The notes under the pieces were generated by a model. The model was not told the DNA's origin. It did no database searches and was given only the letters and a program-made list of their open reading frames with translations. The position numbers and the translations under genes were made by a program. This document shows positions 35,235 through 44,310 of a stretch of 64,000 nt of DNA, piece after piece. The DNA is taken from the NCBI RefSeq assembly GCF_001544455.2, contig NZ_FCOC02000006.1, positions 62,001 to 126,000 on the forward strand. The letters run 5' to 3'. Every line of letters begins with the position of its first letter. The first letter of the stretch is position 1. Source of the DNA: Caballeronia sordidicola (GTDB lineage Bacteria > Pseudomonadota > Gammaproteobacteria > Burkholderiales > Burkholderiaceae).

Positions 35235-36923
35235 GTGTCCAACGATTCCGAAGCAACGCCGCATCCTTACATTCCCGTTCTTATCGGCGACCTCAAAAGC
35301 GGGAACGTCTCGCGGCGTCACTTTCTACGCACTGCAACCTTGCTTGGATTGTCGGCCATGGCGGCGTACAAGCTGAGCGGCGAAGCCAATCCGTTTATCA
35401 GCGACGCGCAGGCCGCCGATGCGCTGCCCAAGGGCGGGCATCTGCGGATCGGCATGCGCTGCATGGAAATCAAGAGTCCGCACCAGGCGGATTTCGCCGA
35501 GAAGTCGAATGTGATTCGGCAGGTTTGCGAGTTTCTGACGTTCACGGGCAACGACAACATCACGCGTCCGTATCTGCTTGAACGCTGGGAGGTCAGTGAA
35601 GACCTGAAGACCTGGACGCTGCATATCCGGAAGGGCGTGAAGTGGCACAACGGACGCGCGCTGAATGCGGACGACGTGGTGTGGAATCTCAAGCGCGTCT
35701 GCGATCCGGCGGTGGGTTCGTCGCAGTTGGGGCTGTTCACCGGTTATCTCGTTCAGGAATACGACTCCGGCCAGAAGGACGCGAGCGGCAAACCCAAGAA
35801 GGCGAGCCGCATCTGGTCCGATCATGCGATCGAAAAGGTCGATGACCTCACGGTCCGGCTGAACTGTTTCGCACCGCAAATCGCAGTGCCGGAACACCTG
35901 TTTCACTACGCGATGTTCATCACCGATCCGGCGGACAAGGGCCTGTTCGGCGCCGGCAGCAACGGCACGGGTCCGTTCGAATTGACTTCGTACACGGTTG
36001 GCAAGAGCGCGGTGTACAAGGCGCGCAAAGACTACTGGGGCAGCGGCCCTTATCTGGATTCGTTCGAGTTCGTCGATCTCGGCGACAGCGCGGGCGCGGG
36101 TATCTCGGCGATGGCGTCGCGCCAGGTCGACGGTCTCTCCGAAGCCGACGCGGTTCAGGTGAATGCAATGAAGCGTCTGCCGCACGTCCAGCCCTATAGC
36201 GTGCTGACCTCGCAGACGGGCGTGGCGCGAATGCGCGTGGATCACAAGATTCTCGGCGACGCGCGCGTGCGCAAGGCGATGAAGCTTGCGATCGATCACC
36301 AGAAAATCATTGCCACGTCGTTGCTCGGCGCGGGGACATCGGCGGAGGACCATCACGTCGCGCCCGTTCATCCGGAATACTACGCATTGCCGAAGTATGG
36401 CCGCGACGTCGCGCAGGCGAAAAAGCTTTTGGCCGACGCGGGTTATCCAAACGGTTTCGAAATCGACATGGTGACCCGTCCCGACCCGATCTGGGAATTG
36501 AACACGGTTCAGGCACTTGCAGAACAGTTCAAGGATATTGGCGTGAAGGTGAACATCAAACCGCTGCCAAGCGCCCAATACTGGGAAGTCTGGACAAAGG
36601 TGCCGTTCAGTCTCACGGGCTGGGGGCATCGGCCGCTTGGGGTGATGACGCTGTCGCTTGCCTACCGGACCAACGCGGCGTGGAACGAGTCGGGCTACGC
36701 GAACGCTGAATTCGACGCGCTGCTCGATCAGGCGGACGGAATTCTCGATCCGAAAAAACGCAGCCTCGTGATGGCGAAAATCGAAAAGCTGATGCAGGAA
36801 GACGGCCCGATCGTGCAGCCGTTCTGGCGTGCGTTCTCGACAGTCATGGACAAGAAGGTGAAAGGCTTCTCGGTGCATCCGTCGCAATACATCTTCGCGA
36901 ACCAGTGCGCCGTGGGCGCTTGA
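35235..36923 (+). CDS. Dipeptide/oligopeptide-type ABC substrate-binding protein, Tat-exported
   Basis: A 562-residue SBP_bac_5 family protein. The N-terminus has a twin-arginine motif SRRHFLR (26-32) followed by a hydrophobic stretch and cleavage near AQAAD, so it is exported folded by Tat. The mature part shows the family landmarks: PYLLERWEVSEDLKTWTLHI, RKGVKWHNGRALNADDVVWN, FNGTGPF-like SNGTGPFELTSY, and DARVRKAMKLAIDHQKII. It starts at GTG 35235. As first gene of a long operon it defines the substrate taken up by the following permeases; family members bind peptides, nickel, glutathione or plant signal amides. Confidence 0.88.
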   Translation: MSNDSEATPHPYIPVLIGDLKSGNVSRRHFLRTATLLGLSAMAAYKLSGEANPFISDAQAADALPKGGHLRIGMRCMEIKSPHQADFAEKSNVIRQVCEFLTFTGNDNITRPYLLERWEVSEDLKTWTLHIRKGVKWHNGRALNADDVVWNLKRVCDPAVGSSQLGLFTGYLVQEYDSGQKDASGKPKKASRIWSDHAIEKVDDLTVRLNCFAPQIAVPEHLFHYAMFITDPADKGLFGAGSNGTGPFELTSYTVGKSAVYKARKDYWGSGPYLDSFEFVDLGDSAGAGISAMASRQVDGLSEADAVQVNAMKRLPHVQPYSVLTSQTGVARMRVDHKILGDARVRKAMKLAIDHQKIIATSLLGAGTSAEDHHVAPVHPEYYALPKYGRDVAQAKKLLADAGYPNGFEIDMVTRPDPIWELNTVQALAEQFKDIGVKVNIKPLPSAQYWEVWTKVPFSLTGWGHRPLGVMTLSLAYRTNAAWNESGYANAEFDALLDQADGILDPKKRSLVMAKIEKLMQEDGPIVQPFWRAFSTVMDKKVKGFSVHPSQYIFANQCAVGA

Positions 36924-37009
36924 GCCGATTCAACGCGCGCATCCGGCAACGTGCATCCGTCGCGCGGCCCGAGCTCGCATGAACGTACCAACTATGGGTT
37001 TTTGCCGTC

Positions 37010-38029
37010 ATGGCTTCATTTCTCGCTAAGCGCATTACGTTGATGATCGTGACGATGTTATGCGCATCGTTCGTTGTCTTCGCCGTATCGGAGTTCACGC
37101 CTGGCAGCGTGGCGCGCCGCACGCTCGGGCCGTACGCTACGCAGCAGCAAGTCGATCTGCTGTCGCAACGCATGCACGCGAACGACCCGTTGATGGTCCG
37201 GTACGGACATTGGCTCGGCGTGCTCGCCGGTGTGATGCCCGACCCGCTCGAGGATCCCGCGAACGGGCTGGGTTTCACCGATCCGCGCGGCTCGCGGTAC
37301 TTCGGCAATTTCGGTTATTCGACGCTTTATAAACTCCCGGTCAACGACGTGATGTGGAAGCGTCTGGGGCACACGGCAATTCTCGCGGGCATTGCGTTCG
37401 CGCTGATCGTTCCGCTTTCCATGCTGTTCGGCATTTTGTCGGGGCTCAAGGAAGGAGGGCCGCTCGATCGCATTCTTTCCGTAGTCTGTATCACCTTCAC
37501 CTCGATTCCGGAGTTCGCGTCCGGTGTCTTTCTGGTGACGCTGTTCGTGATCCTCTGGCCGGTTCTGCCGGGCACCAGTCCGCTCGACGCCAGCGAAGGC
37601 GGCCAATGGTCGATTGCGTCGCAGCTGGTTTTGCCGGTCGCGGTACTTGTGCTCTACGACTTCGGCTACGTCGCGCGGATGATTCGCGTCTCGATGATCG
37701 GCGTGATGGAAAAGCCTTACATCCGCACGGCGATTCTCAAAGGCCTGAACCCGCGCCAGGTGATTCTTGGGCACGCGTTGAGAAACGCGATGATCGCGCC
37801 GTTCACGGTATTGCTGCTGCAGATCAACTTCCTGATTGGCGGCGTGGTGGTGACTGAAATGGTCTTCGCTTATCCGGGCTTTGGCCGGATGCTGCTCGAC
37901 TCCAGCATGTTCGGCGACATTGCCACGCTCGAAGCCGCCACGCTGGTCACGGTTTTTGTCGCTGTAGTGACGCAGTTTCTTGGCGACCTCGGCTACATGC
38001 TGCTCAATCCACGCATCCGTGTGAGGTAA
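37010..38029 (+). CDS. ABC transporter permease (DppB-like)
   Basis: A 339-residue inner-membrane protein with an N-terminal TM helix and five further helices of the BPD_transp_1 domain. The EAA loop is in YIRTAILKGLNPRQVILGHA followed by LRNAMIAPF, typical of DppB/OppB. It follows the binding-protein gene after 86 bases and precedes the DppC-like partner by 4 bases. Together they form the translocation channel for the operon's substrate. Confidence 0.88.
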   Translation: MASFLAKRITLMIVTMLCASFVVFAVSEFTPGSVARRTLGPYATQQQVDLLSQRMHANDPLMVRYGHWLGVLAGVMPDPLEDPANGLGFTDPRGSRYFGNFGYSTLYKLPVNDVMWKRLGHTAILAGIAFALIVPLSMLFGILSGLKEGGPLDRILSVVCITFTSIPEFASGVFLVTLFVILWPVLPGTSPLDASEGGQWSIASQLVLPVAVLVLYDFGYVARMIRVSMIGVMEKPYIRTAILKGLNPRQVILGHALRNAMIAPFTVLLLQINFLIGGVVVTEMVFAYPGFGRMLLDSSMFGDIATLEAATLVTVFVAVVTQFLGDLGYMLLNPRIRVR

Positions 38030-38033
38030 TCCC

Positions 38034-38909
38034 ATGTCTTCCATTGATCCCGGCGTCGTGCCGCTCACGGTGCGGACGTCACGCGCTCCGCGGCGAGCAT
38101 GGACGCGTCTGTTCAGTTCTCCCACCGCGGTGGCCGGCTTGTCGCTGATCGTGTTCTGGATCGTGGCGGCGGTGCTCGCGCCGGTGCTGCCGCTGCCGTC
38201 GCCCACCGCTCAGGACGCGATGGCAATGGCCGATCCAACGCCGTCGGCGGCGCATTGGCTCGGCACCGATATTCTCGGCAGGGACATTCTGTCGCGCCTG
38301 ATCTTCGGCGCGCGGACCGTGTTGCTGGTGGCGCCGCTGTCGGTCGCGGTCGCCATGCTCGCCGGCATTACGCTCGGCATGCTGGCAGGCTATTTCGGCG
38401 GCTGGATCGAAGCGATCGTCGACCGTTTTTCCGATCTGGTGCTGGCGTTTCCGGTGCTCGTGCTTTACGTGATCCTGATTGCGAACGTGGGTGCGTCGGT
38501 GGGCAACATCGTGCTGGCGACCACGATTGCGTCGGCGCCGGGTATCGGGCGGATCGTGCGAGGCCTGGTGCTCGACCTCAAGCAGCAGGAATACGTGGCG
38601 GCGGCGCGTCTGCGCGCGGAAAGCACGTTTTACATCATCGTTTGCGAGTTGTTGCCGAACTGCCGTGGTCCGCTTTTCGTCGATGCGTGCCTGCGTATCG
38701 GCTACACGATCATCACAATCGGCGTGCTCGGTTTTCTCGGGCTCGGCCTTCCTCCGCCCAATCCGGACTGGGGCGGCATGGTCCGCGAAACGACGACCGT
38801 GATCAATGTCTGGCCGCTGATGTCGATCGCACCGTCGGTCGCCATCGTGAGCCTCGTACTTGGATTCAACCTGCTGGCCGACGGAATGAGGGAGGCATGG
38901 AAGCCATGA
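38034..38909 (+). CDS. ABC transporter permease (DppC-like)
   Basis: A 291-residue DppC/OppC-type permease. It has an N-terminal helix (about 30-50), then HWLGTDILGRDILSRLIFG, the family's entry motif, and the EAA loop QEYVAAARLRAESTFYIIVC followed by ELLPNCRGP. The C-terminal GFLGLGLPPPNPDWGGM is standard. Its TGA overlaps the ATG of the ATPase gene. It is the second membrane subunit of the uptake system. Confidence 0.9.
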   Translation: MSSIDPGVVPLTVRTSRAPRRAWTRLFSSPTAVAGLSLIVFWIVAAVLAPVLPLPSPTAQDAMAMADPTPSAAHWLGTDILGRDILSRLIFGARTVLLVAPLSVAVAMLAGITLGMLAGYFGGWIEAIVDRFSDLVLAFPVLVLYVILIANVGASVGNIVLATTIASAPGIGRIVRGLVLDLKQQEYVAAARLRAESTFYIIVCELLPNCRGPLFVDACLRIGYTIITIGVLGFLGLGLPPPNPDWGGMVRETTTVINVWPLMSIAPSVAIVSLVLGFNLLADGMREAWKP

Positions 38910-41011
38910 ATGCCATCGTCGATTCAGGCGTGCTGGGAAATCGTCGCGCAGCTTCGTCCGGCAGTACGCCGCTGCTCGACATTCGCGATCTTCGCATCGA
39001 GTATCGCGGCCGCCACGAGTCTGTGGTCGCCGTGCCGAACCTGTCGCTGAGCATTGCGCCGGGCGAGAGCTATGGGCTCGTCGGCGAATCGGGCTGCGGC
39101 AAGACCACGACCGCCATGGCGGTGATGGGCCACCTTGGCGGGATCGGGCTCGTGACGAACGGCAGCATCCGCTTCGAAGGCGAGGAACTGGTCGGCGCAA
39201 GCCCGCAAAAGCTGCGCACCATTCGCGGCCGGCGCGTGGCGATGGTGTATCAGGAACCGATGAGCGCGCTCAATCCGGTCAAGACCATCGGCTCGCAACT
39301 CGCCGAAGTGCCGATGCGGCATCTGGGTTCTTCACGGGCGCGGGCGCGCGAGCTGTCGGCGAGCATGCTCGAGAACGTGCGGTTGCCCGATCCGCTGGCC
39401 ATGCTCAAGCGCTTTCCGCATCAACTATCGGGCGGCCAGCAGCAGCGGATCGTCATCGCGATGGCGTTGCTCGCGCGGCCGGCCTTGCTGCTGCTCGACG
39501 AACCGACGACCGGCCTCGACGTCACCGTGGAGGCCGCGATCCTGGACCTGATTGCGGACCTGCGCAAACAGTACGGCACGAGCCTTCTCTACATTTCGCA
39601 CAATCTCGGCTTGATCGCGAGCGCCTGCGACCGGGTCGGCATCATGTACTCGGGCGAGATGGTCGAGGAAGCCGGCACGCAAACACTTTTTCGCCAGCCG
39701 CGTCATCCGTATTCGCAAGGACTGCTCGGCTGCATTCCACGCATCGGCAGCCCGAAGGGCGTGCGCGCGCTGTCGCCGATTCCAGGTCATTTGCCCTTGC
39801 CGACAGAGCGTCCAGCGGGTTGCTGGTTCGGGCCGCGCTGCGCTCACTTTCAGAAGGACACGTGCGGCGGAAACGCCATCGCCCTGGCGCCGGCTGGCGG
39901 CGACGGCCATCTGGTCCGATGCGTGCGCTGGCAGGACCTCACGCGCGAAGCCGTCGCGGTGAACGGCGAGGCGGCACTGAGCGTTCACGATGAAACGGCG
40001 TTGTCGGTTACCGGCGTGTCCAAGCAATATCTGCTCAACGGCGGACGCCGCACCGTGCAGGCCAACGAATCCGTGTCGTTCAAGGTGGGCAAGGGCGAGA
40101 TCATGGGACTCGTCGGCGAATCCGGCTGCGGCAAGTCCAGTCTGGCACGCATGCTGGTCGGCCTTGAAGGGGCGAGCTCGGGCTCGATTCAGTATGAAGG
40201 TGTCGAACTCGCCCAGGTGCCGGCGAAGAAGCGTTCACGCGACATGCTGCAATCCATCCAGATGGTGTTCCAGAATCCGGATAGCACGCTCAATCCTTCT
40301 CATTCGGTGGCCTCGCCGATCCGTCGCGCGTTGCGCAAGTTCGGCGGCTACAAGGACAAGGCGGCGATCGAGAAGCGCTTGCAGGAATTGCTGCAACTGG
40401 TTCGGCTTCCTGCCGAACTGGCGCAACGCCGGCCGTCCCAACTCTCAGGCGGTCAGAAGCAGCGCATTGCGATTGCCCGCGCGTTTGCGACCAATCCGTC
40501 GCTGATCGTGGCCGACGAGCCCGTCTCGGCACTGGACGTGTCGGTGCAGGCCGCGGTAATTACGTTGCTGCTGGCAATCCAGAAGGAGCAGGAGAACACG
40601 CTGCTTTTCATCAGCCACGACCTCGCGCTCGTGCGACATATCGCGGACCGGATCGTTGTGATGTATCTCGGCCGGATCATGGAAAAGGGACTCGCCGAAG
40701 AGATTTTCGCCCCGCCTTATCACCCTTACACGGAAGCGTTGCTGTCCGCCGTTCACAGTCCGGACGCGTCGGTCAAGCAGCAGGAGCGAATCCGTCTGAC
40801 CGGCGAAACGCCGAGCCCGGTCAACGTGCCGCCAGGATGCCGCTTTGCTTCACGCTGCCATCGCAAGGTCGGCGAGATATGCGACACCGTGGCGCCGCCG
40901 GTCCGGCAGGCATCGCCCACGCACGAGATCGCCTGCCATATCAGCCTCGAGGAGTTGCGCACGATGCACCCTGTCTTTCAGCAAGGCGTCACCGGAGAGA
41001 CCCACGCATGA
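38906..41011 (+). CDS. Fused dipeptide-type ABC ATPase (DppD-DppF in one chain)
   Basis: A 701-residue protein with two complete ABC ATPase domains. The first has Walker A GESGCGKTTTAM (about 60-71), signature LSGGQQQRIVIAMAL (about 174) and LLLLDEPTTGLDV. The second has GESGCGKSSLARM (about 402), LSGGQKQRIAIARAF (about 513) and LIVADEPVSALDV. Each is followed by an oligo_HPY tail with conserved cysteines (GCWFGPRCAHFQKDTC; GCRFASRCHRKVGEIC). The ATG at 38906 overlaps the previous stop, with GGAGG at 38891-38895. Single-chain versions exist (for example GsiA/YejF types), so this is a natural fusion and the transporter needs no other ATPase. Confidence 0.9.
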   Translation: MNAIVDSGVLGNRRAASSGSTPLLDIRDLRIEYRGRHESVVAVPNLSLSIAPGESYGLVGESGCGKTTTAMAVMGHLGGIGLVTNGSIRFEGEELVGASPQKLRTIRGRRVAMVYQEPMSALNPVKTIGSQLAEVPMRHLGSSRARARELSASMLENVRLPDPLAMLKRFPHQLSGGQQQRIVIAMALLARPALLLLDEPTTGLDVTVEAAILDLIADLRKQYGTSLLYISHNLGLIASACDRVGIMYSGEMVEEAGTQTLFRQPRHPYSQGLLGCIPRIGSPKGVRALSPIPGHLPLPTERPAGCWFGPRCAHFQKDTCGGNAIALAPAGGDGHLVRCVRWQDLTREAVAVNGEAALSVHDETALSVTGVSKQYLLNGGRRTVQANESVSFKVGKGEIMGLVGESGCGKSSLARMLVGLEGASSGSIQYEGVELAQVPAKKRSRDMLQSIQMVFQNPDSTLNPSHSVASPIRRALRKFGGYKDKAAIEKRLQELLQLVRLPAELAQRRPSQLSGGQKQRIAIARAFATNPSLIVADEPVSALDVSVQAAVITLLLAIQKEQENTLLFISHDLALVRHIADRIVVMYLGRIMEKGLAEEIFAPPYHPYTEALLSAVHSPDASVKQQERIRLTGETPSPVNVPPGCRFASRCHRKVGEICDTVAPPVRQASPTHEIACHISLEELRTMHPVFQQGVTGETHA

Positions 41012-42444
41012 GCGACGGCACAGTTTCTTTTGACCTCGTGATTCGCGGCGGCACGGTTGTGCTGCCTGAAGGCGCCGCCGAGGTCGACATCGGGGTGCGC
41101 GACGGACGCATTGCCGCCATCGAAGCGGGCTTGCCTGCCGCACGGCAAGAGGTCTCGGCGGCGGGACGCATCGTGCTGCCGGGCGGTGTCGACGCACATT
41201 GCCATATGGACCAGCAGCCATGGGAAGGCAGATCCACCGCCGACGACTTTCAGAGCGGCACGCTGTCGGCGCTGTGCGGCGGCACCACCACGATCATTCC
41301 GTTCGCCATGCAGATGCGCGGGCAATCACTGGCCGAAGTGGTGGCCGACTACCACGAGCGCGCGCGGCCGAAAGCGCATATCGACTACACGTTCCATCTG
41401 ATCGTGGGCGACCCGACGCCGCGGCTGCTGGAAGAAGAGTTGCCGCAACTGATCGCGCAGGGCTGTACGTCGGTGAAAATCTATCTGACGTATGAAGGGC
41501 TGAAGCTCGACGATTACGAAGTTCTCGAAGTGCTCAACGTGGCGCGGCGCGAAGGCGCGATGGTCATGGTGCATGCGGAGAACGACGCCTGCATTCGCTG
41601 GCTGACCGAGCATTTCTTGAAGGCGCGCAAGACGCAACTGCGCTATCACGTACTCTCGCGGCCCGCCATTGGCGACCGCGAAGCGACCTTCCGCGCGATC
41701 AGTCTCGCCGAAGTCATCGAAACGCCGATTCTGATCTGCCACGTCTCGGCGGCAAGCGCGGCCGACGAAATACGGCGCGCGAAGCAACGCGGTTTGCCCG
41801 TATATGCGGAGACCTGTCCGCAGTATCTCTTTCTCGCGGCCGAGGACATCGACACACCCGATCTGTCCGGCGCAATGTGCGTATGTACACCGCCGCCGAG
41901 GCCGCGCGAGAACCAGGCGGAAATGTGGCGGGCGCTGCTGGACGGCACGCTCGAAGTGTTTTCCTCGGACCACTCGCCGTGGCACTACCGCGACAAGATC
42001 GCCGAAGGTCTGGACACGCCGTTCACGCGTATTCCGAACGGCGTGCCCGGTATTGAAACGCGTCTGCCCTTACTGTTTTCCGCCGGTGTGAATGGCGGGC
42101 GCATGTCGCTGATGCAATTTGCCGAATTGACGGCTGCGGCGCCCGCGCGGCTCTACGGTCTTTATCCGAAGAAAGGCGTGATCGCAATCGGCTCGGATGC
42201 CGACTTTGCGATCTGGGACGCGCAGCGTGAAGTGACCATCAACAACAGCATGTTGCATCACGCGACCGACCACACGCCCTACGAGAACATGGTGGTGCAG
42301 GGGTGGCCCGTCACCACGATTTCTCGCGGCGAAGTGGTATGGCACGACGGCAAGGTCAGCTCCACGCCGGGACGCGGCCAGTTCATTGCCGCCGACCGTC
42401 CGTTTGCGCGGCAGGCCACGTTGCCGCCGGTGCTGGAAGCATGA
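41008..42444 (+). CDS. D-hydantoinase / dihydropyrimidinase
   Basis: A 478-residue cyclic amidohydrolase that opens hydantoin or dihydropyrimidine rings to N-carbamoyl compounds. All binuclear-metal ligands are present: H64 and H66 (DAHCHMD), carboxylated K157 (SVKIYLTYEG), H189 (HAEN), H245 (CHVS) and D321 (SSDHSPWHY). The length and ETCPQYLFL block match bacterial D-hydantoinases. It overlaps the ATPase stop by four bases (ATGA) and the next SDR start likewise, so ring opening is tightly coupled to import. No carbamoylase follows in this operon; those at 94 and 18305 could complete the reaction. Confidence 0.9.
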   Translation: MSDGTVSFDLVIRGGTVVLPEGAAEVDIGVRDGRIAAIEAGLPAARQEVSAAGRIVLPGGVDAHCHMDQQPWEGRSTADDFQSGTLSALCGGTTTIIPFAMQMRGQSLAEVVADYHERARPKAHIDYTFHLIVGDPTPRLLEEELPQLIAQGCTSVKIYLTYEGLKLDDYEVLEVLNVARREGAMVMVHAENDACIRWLTEHFLKARKTQLRYHVLSRPAIGDREATFRAISLAEVIETPILICHVSAASAADEIRRAKQRGLPVYAETCPQYLFLAAEDIDTPDLSGAMCVCTPPPRPRENQAEMWRALLDGTLEVFSSDHSPWHYRDKIAEGLDTPFTRIPNGVPGIETRLPLLFSAGVNGGRMSLMQFAELTAAAPARLYGLYPKKGVIAIGSDADFAIWDAQREVTINNSMLHHATDHTPYENMVVQGWPVTTISRGEVVWHDGKVSSTPGRGQFIAADRPFARQATLPPVLEA

Positions 42445-43217
42445 GCCGCCTAACGAACGAGAACATGAACGATCGTCTGCGAGACAAGGTCGTGCTGATC
42501 AGCGGCGCGGCCAGCGATATCGGCGTGGCGGTCGCCGCGCGCTGCATTGCCGAAGGCGCGAGCGTGGTGTGTGCGGACCTCGACGGTGACGCCGCGGCGC
42601 GCGTCGCCGCGCAGCTCGGCCCTGCCGCGCTGCCCGCGCAATGCGATGTGACGGAGATCGAATCGGCGCGCGCGGCAGTTGCGTTGACACGTGCGAGATT
42701 CGGCCGGCTCGACGGCTACGTTCATAACGCCGCTGCACCGTGGCATGACGGCTCCGTTGAGGACCTCGCGCCGGAGCACTGGCATCAGGAAATCGGCGTG
42801 TCGCTTACGGGGGCGTTTTTGATGAGCCGCTTCGTGGTGCCGCAGATGCGTGAGGGCGGTGGTGGTTCCATCGTGCTGGTGGCGTCGCAAATGGGCCATG
42901 TGGCGGCGTCCCGGTCGGTGGCCTATTGCGCGGCCAAGGCGGGGCTGATTCACCTGGCGCGGCTGATGGCCGTCGATCACGCGGACGCGGGCATCCGCGT
43001 CAACAGCCTGTCGCCCGGCGCGGTCCGCACGGGGCGGCTGTTGCGCTCGTTTGCATCGCTCGACGAAGCCGATATCGCGCTTGGCCCGGCGCATCTGCTG
43101 GGCCGTATCGGCCGCCCGGACGAGATCGGCGCAAGCACGGCGTTTTTACTGAGCGACGACGCGTCGTTCGTGACCGCCACCGACCTGCTTGTGGACGGTG
43201 GCTATACGGCGCGCTGA
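42441..43217 (+). CDS. SDR-family oxidoreductase
   Basis: A 258-residue classical SDR. The cofactor loop is ISGAASDIGVAV, the adenine-side Asp is in VVCADLDGDAA (favouring NAD), YVHNAAAP replaces NNAG, and the catalytic residues are Ser in VASQMGHV and YCAAK. The end DLLVDGGYTAR is typical. It is coupled to the hydantoinase gene by ATGA; ATG 42465 is an alternative start. Presumably it oxidises a hydroxyl on the ring-opened substrate; the true substrate is unknown. Confidence 0.88.
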   Translation: MSRLTNENMNDRLRDKVVLISGAASDIGVAVAARCIAEGASVVCADLDGDAAARVAAQLGPAALPAQCDVTEIESARAAVALTRARFGRLDGYVHNAAAPWHDGSVEDLAPEHWHQEIGVSLTGAFLMSRFVVPQMREGGGGSIVLVASQMGHVAASRSVAYCAAKAGLIHLARLMAVDHADAGIRVNSLSPGAVRTGRLLRSFASLDEADIALGPAHLLGRIGRPDEIGASTAFLLSDDASFVTATDLLVDGGYTAR

Positions 43218-43267
43218 TTCGCAGGCGCCGCGCGCGCAAAACAACCCCATTTTTGTCAGGCAATGAG

Positions 43268-44293
43268 ATGAACTTGTTGATCACAGGCGGGACTGGCTTC
43301 GTCATGAGTGTGGTGGCCCGTGAATGGCTCGACCGCCATCCCGGGCGGCGCGCGGTCATCCTCGATCGTGCGGGTCTGGACACCACGGCGCAGGCCTGGT
43401 TCGCGCCGGTGCGCGACCGGCTCACGGTTGTCGAGGCAGACGTTCGCGATCCGGCAGGCTGGACGGCCGAGCTCGATCTCCACGACATCTCGGCGGTCGT
43501 GCACGGGGCGACGGTCACGCCGATCTCGCGTGGCAGCGCCGAGGAAGCAGCACGCCTGCCGCCCGAAGCGCAGACGCCGCTACGCATTGTCGATGTCAAC
43601 CTGATGGGCACTGTGCAGGTGCTGGAATGGGCGCGGCGGAATCCCGCGCTCAAGCGGTTCATCTACATCAGTTCCGGGTCGGTCTACCGTCATAACGGTC
43701 CCGACTGGTCGGACGAGCCGCTGCCAGAGGACGGCTATGTCGCGCCGCTCACGCTGTACGGCATTTCCAAATTTGCCTCGGAGATGATCGTCAATCGCTA
43801 CGCGGACCTGTTCGGAATGTCGGTGGCGTCGGTGCGGCTCTCGTCCATCTACGGGCCGATGGATCGGGCAACCGGAAGCCGCAATTTCCGCCATGTCCCA
43901 AACCGGATCGCGCAGATGGCGCTGGACGGCGAAGTGATCAAGCCGAACAACCTCGCTCCGGTCGGGGACTACCTGCATTCCGTCGATGCCGCCCGCGCGA
44001 TTCTCGCGCTCGCGGAGGCCTCGCGGCTGCGTTACCGGCATTACAACGTCGCGAGCGGAGTGACGGCGACTATCGGCGAGATCATTGGCTGGGCCGCGGA
44101 TCGCGTGCCTGGCGTTCGCTACGAAGTGACGGATGAAAGCGGGGCGAATGTCATTCAGGATCCCGCGCTTGCAACCGGCATGTGGGGCGCTTATGACATT
44201 GCCCGGATCGAGCGTGACACGGACTGGCGCCCGCGCGAAGGGCGTGACGCCTTTCACGACTATATGGACTGGCTCGCCGCCAGCCGTTCCTGA
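43268..44293 (+). CDS. NAD-dependent epimerase/dehydratase family protein
   Basis: A 341-residue extended SDR. The glycine loop reads ITGGTGFVMSVV, with Met where the third Gly of GxxGxxG usually stands. The catalytic region is intact: IYISSGSVYR and LYGISKFASE (Tyr-x3-Lys). SSIYGPMDRATGSRN is the substrate-binding segment. Family members epimerise or dehydrate sugars, or oxidise lactol-type carbons (uronate or erythronate dehydrogenase-like, for example DenD). Its location after a hydantoinase suggests a polyhydroxylated or sugar-like moiety in the substrate. Confidence 0.85.
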   Translation: MNLLITGGTGFVMSVVAREWLDRHPGRRAVILDRAGLDTTAQAWFAPVRDRLTVVEADVRDPAGWTAELDLHDISAVVHGATVTPISRGSAEEAARLPPEAQTPLRIVDVNLMGTVQVLEWARRNPALKRFIYISSGSVYRHNGPDWSDEPLPEDGYVAPLTLYGISKFASEMIVNRYADLFGMSVASVRLSSIYGPMDRATGSRNFRHVPNRIAQMALDGEVIKPNNLAPVGDYLHSVDAARAILALAEASRLRYRHYNVASGVTATIGEIIGWAADRVPGVRYEVTDESGANVIQDPALATGMWGAYDIARIERDTDWRPREGRDAFHDYMDWLAASRS

Positions 44294-44310
44294 ACGAGAG
44301 ACCTGTATTC

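Noticed and set aside
35325..36887. 520-residue minus-strand open frame
   Set aside because: Antisense to the Tat-exported binding protein, His/Arg-rich and without motifs.
38099..38900. Possible 970-residue protein made by extending the ABC ATPase upstream to 38,099
   Set aside because: The extra part is the DppC permease gene read in another frame; the ATPase starts at 38906 with a ribosome site and an ATGA overlap.
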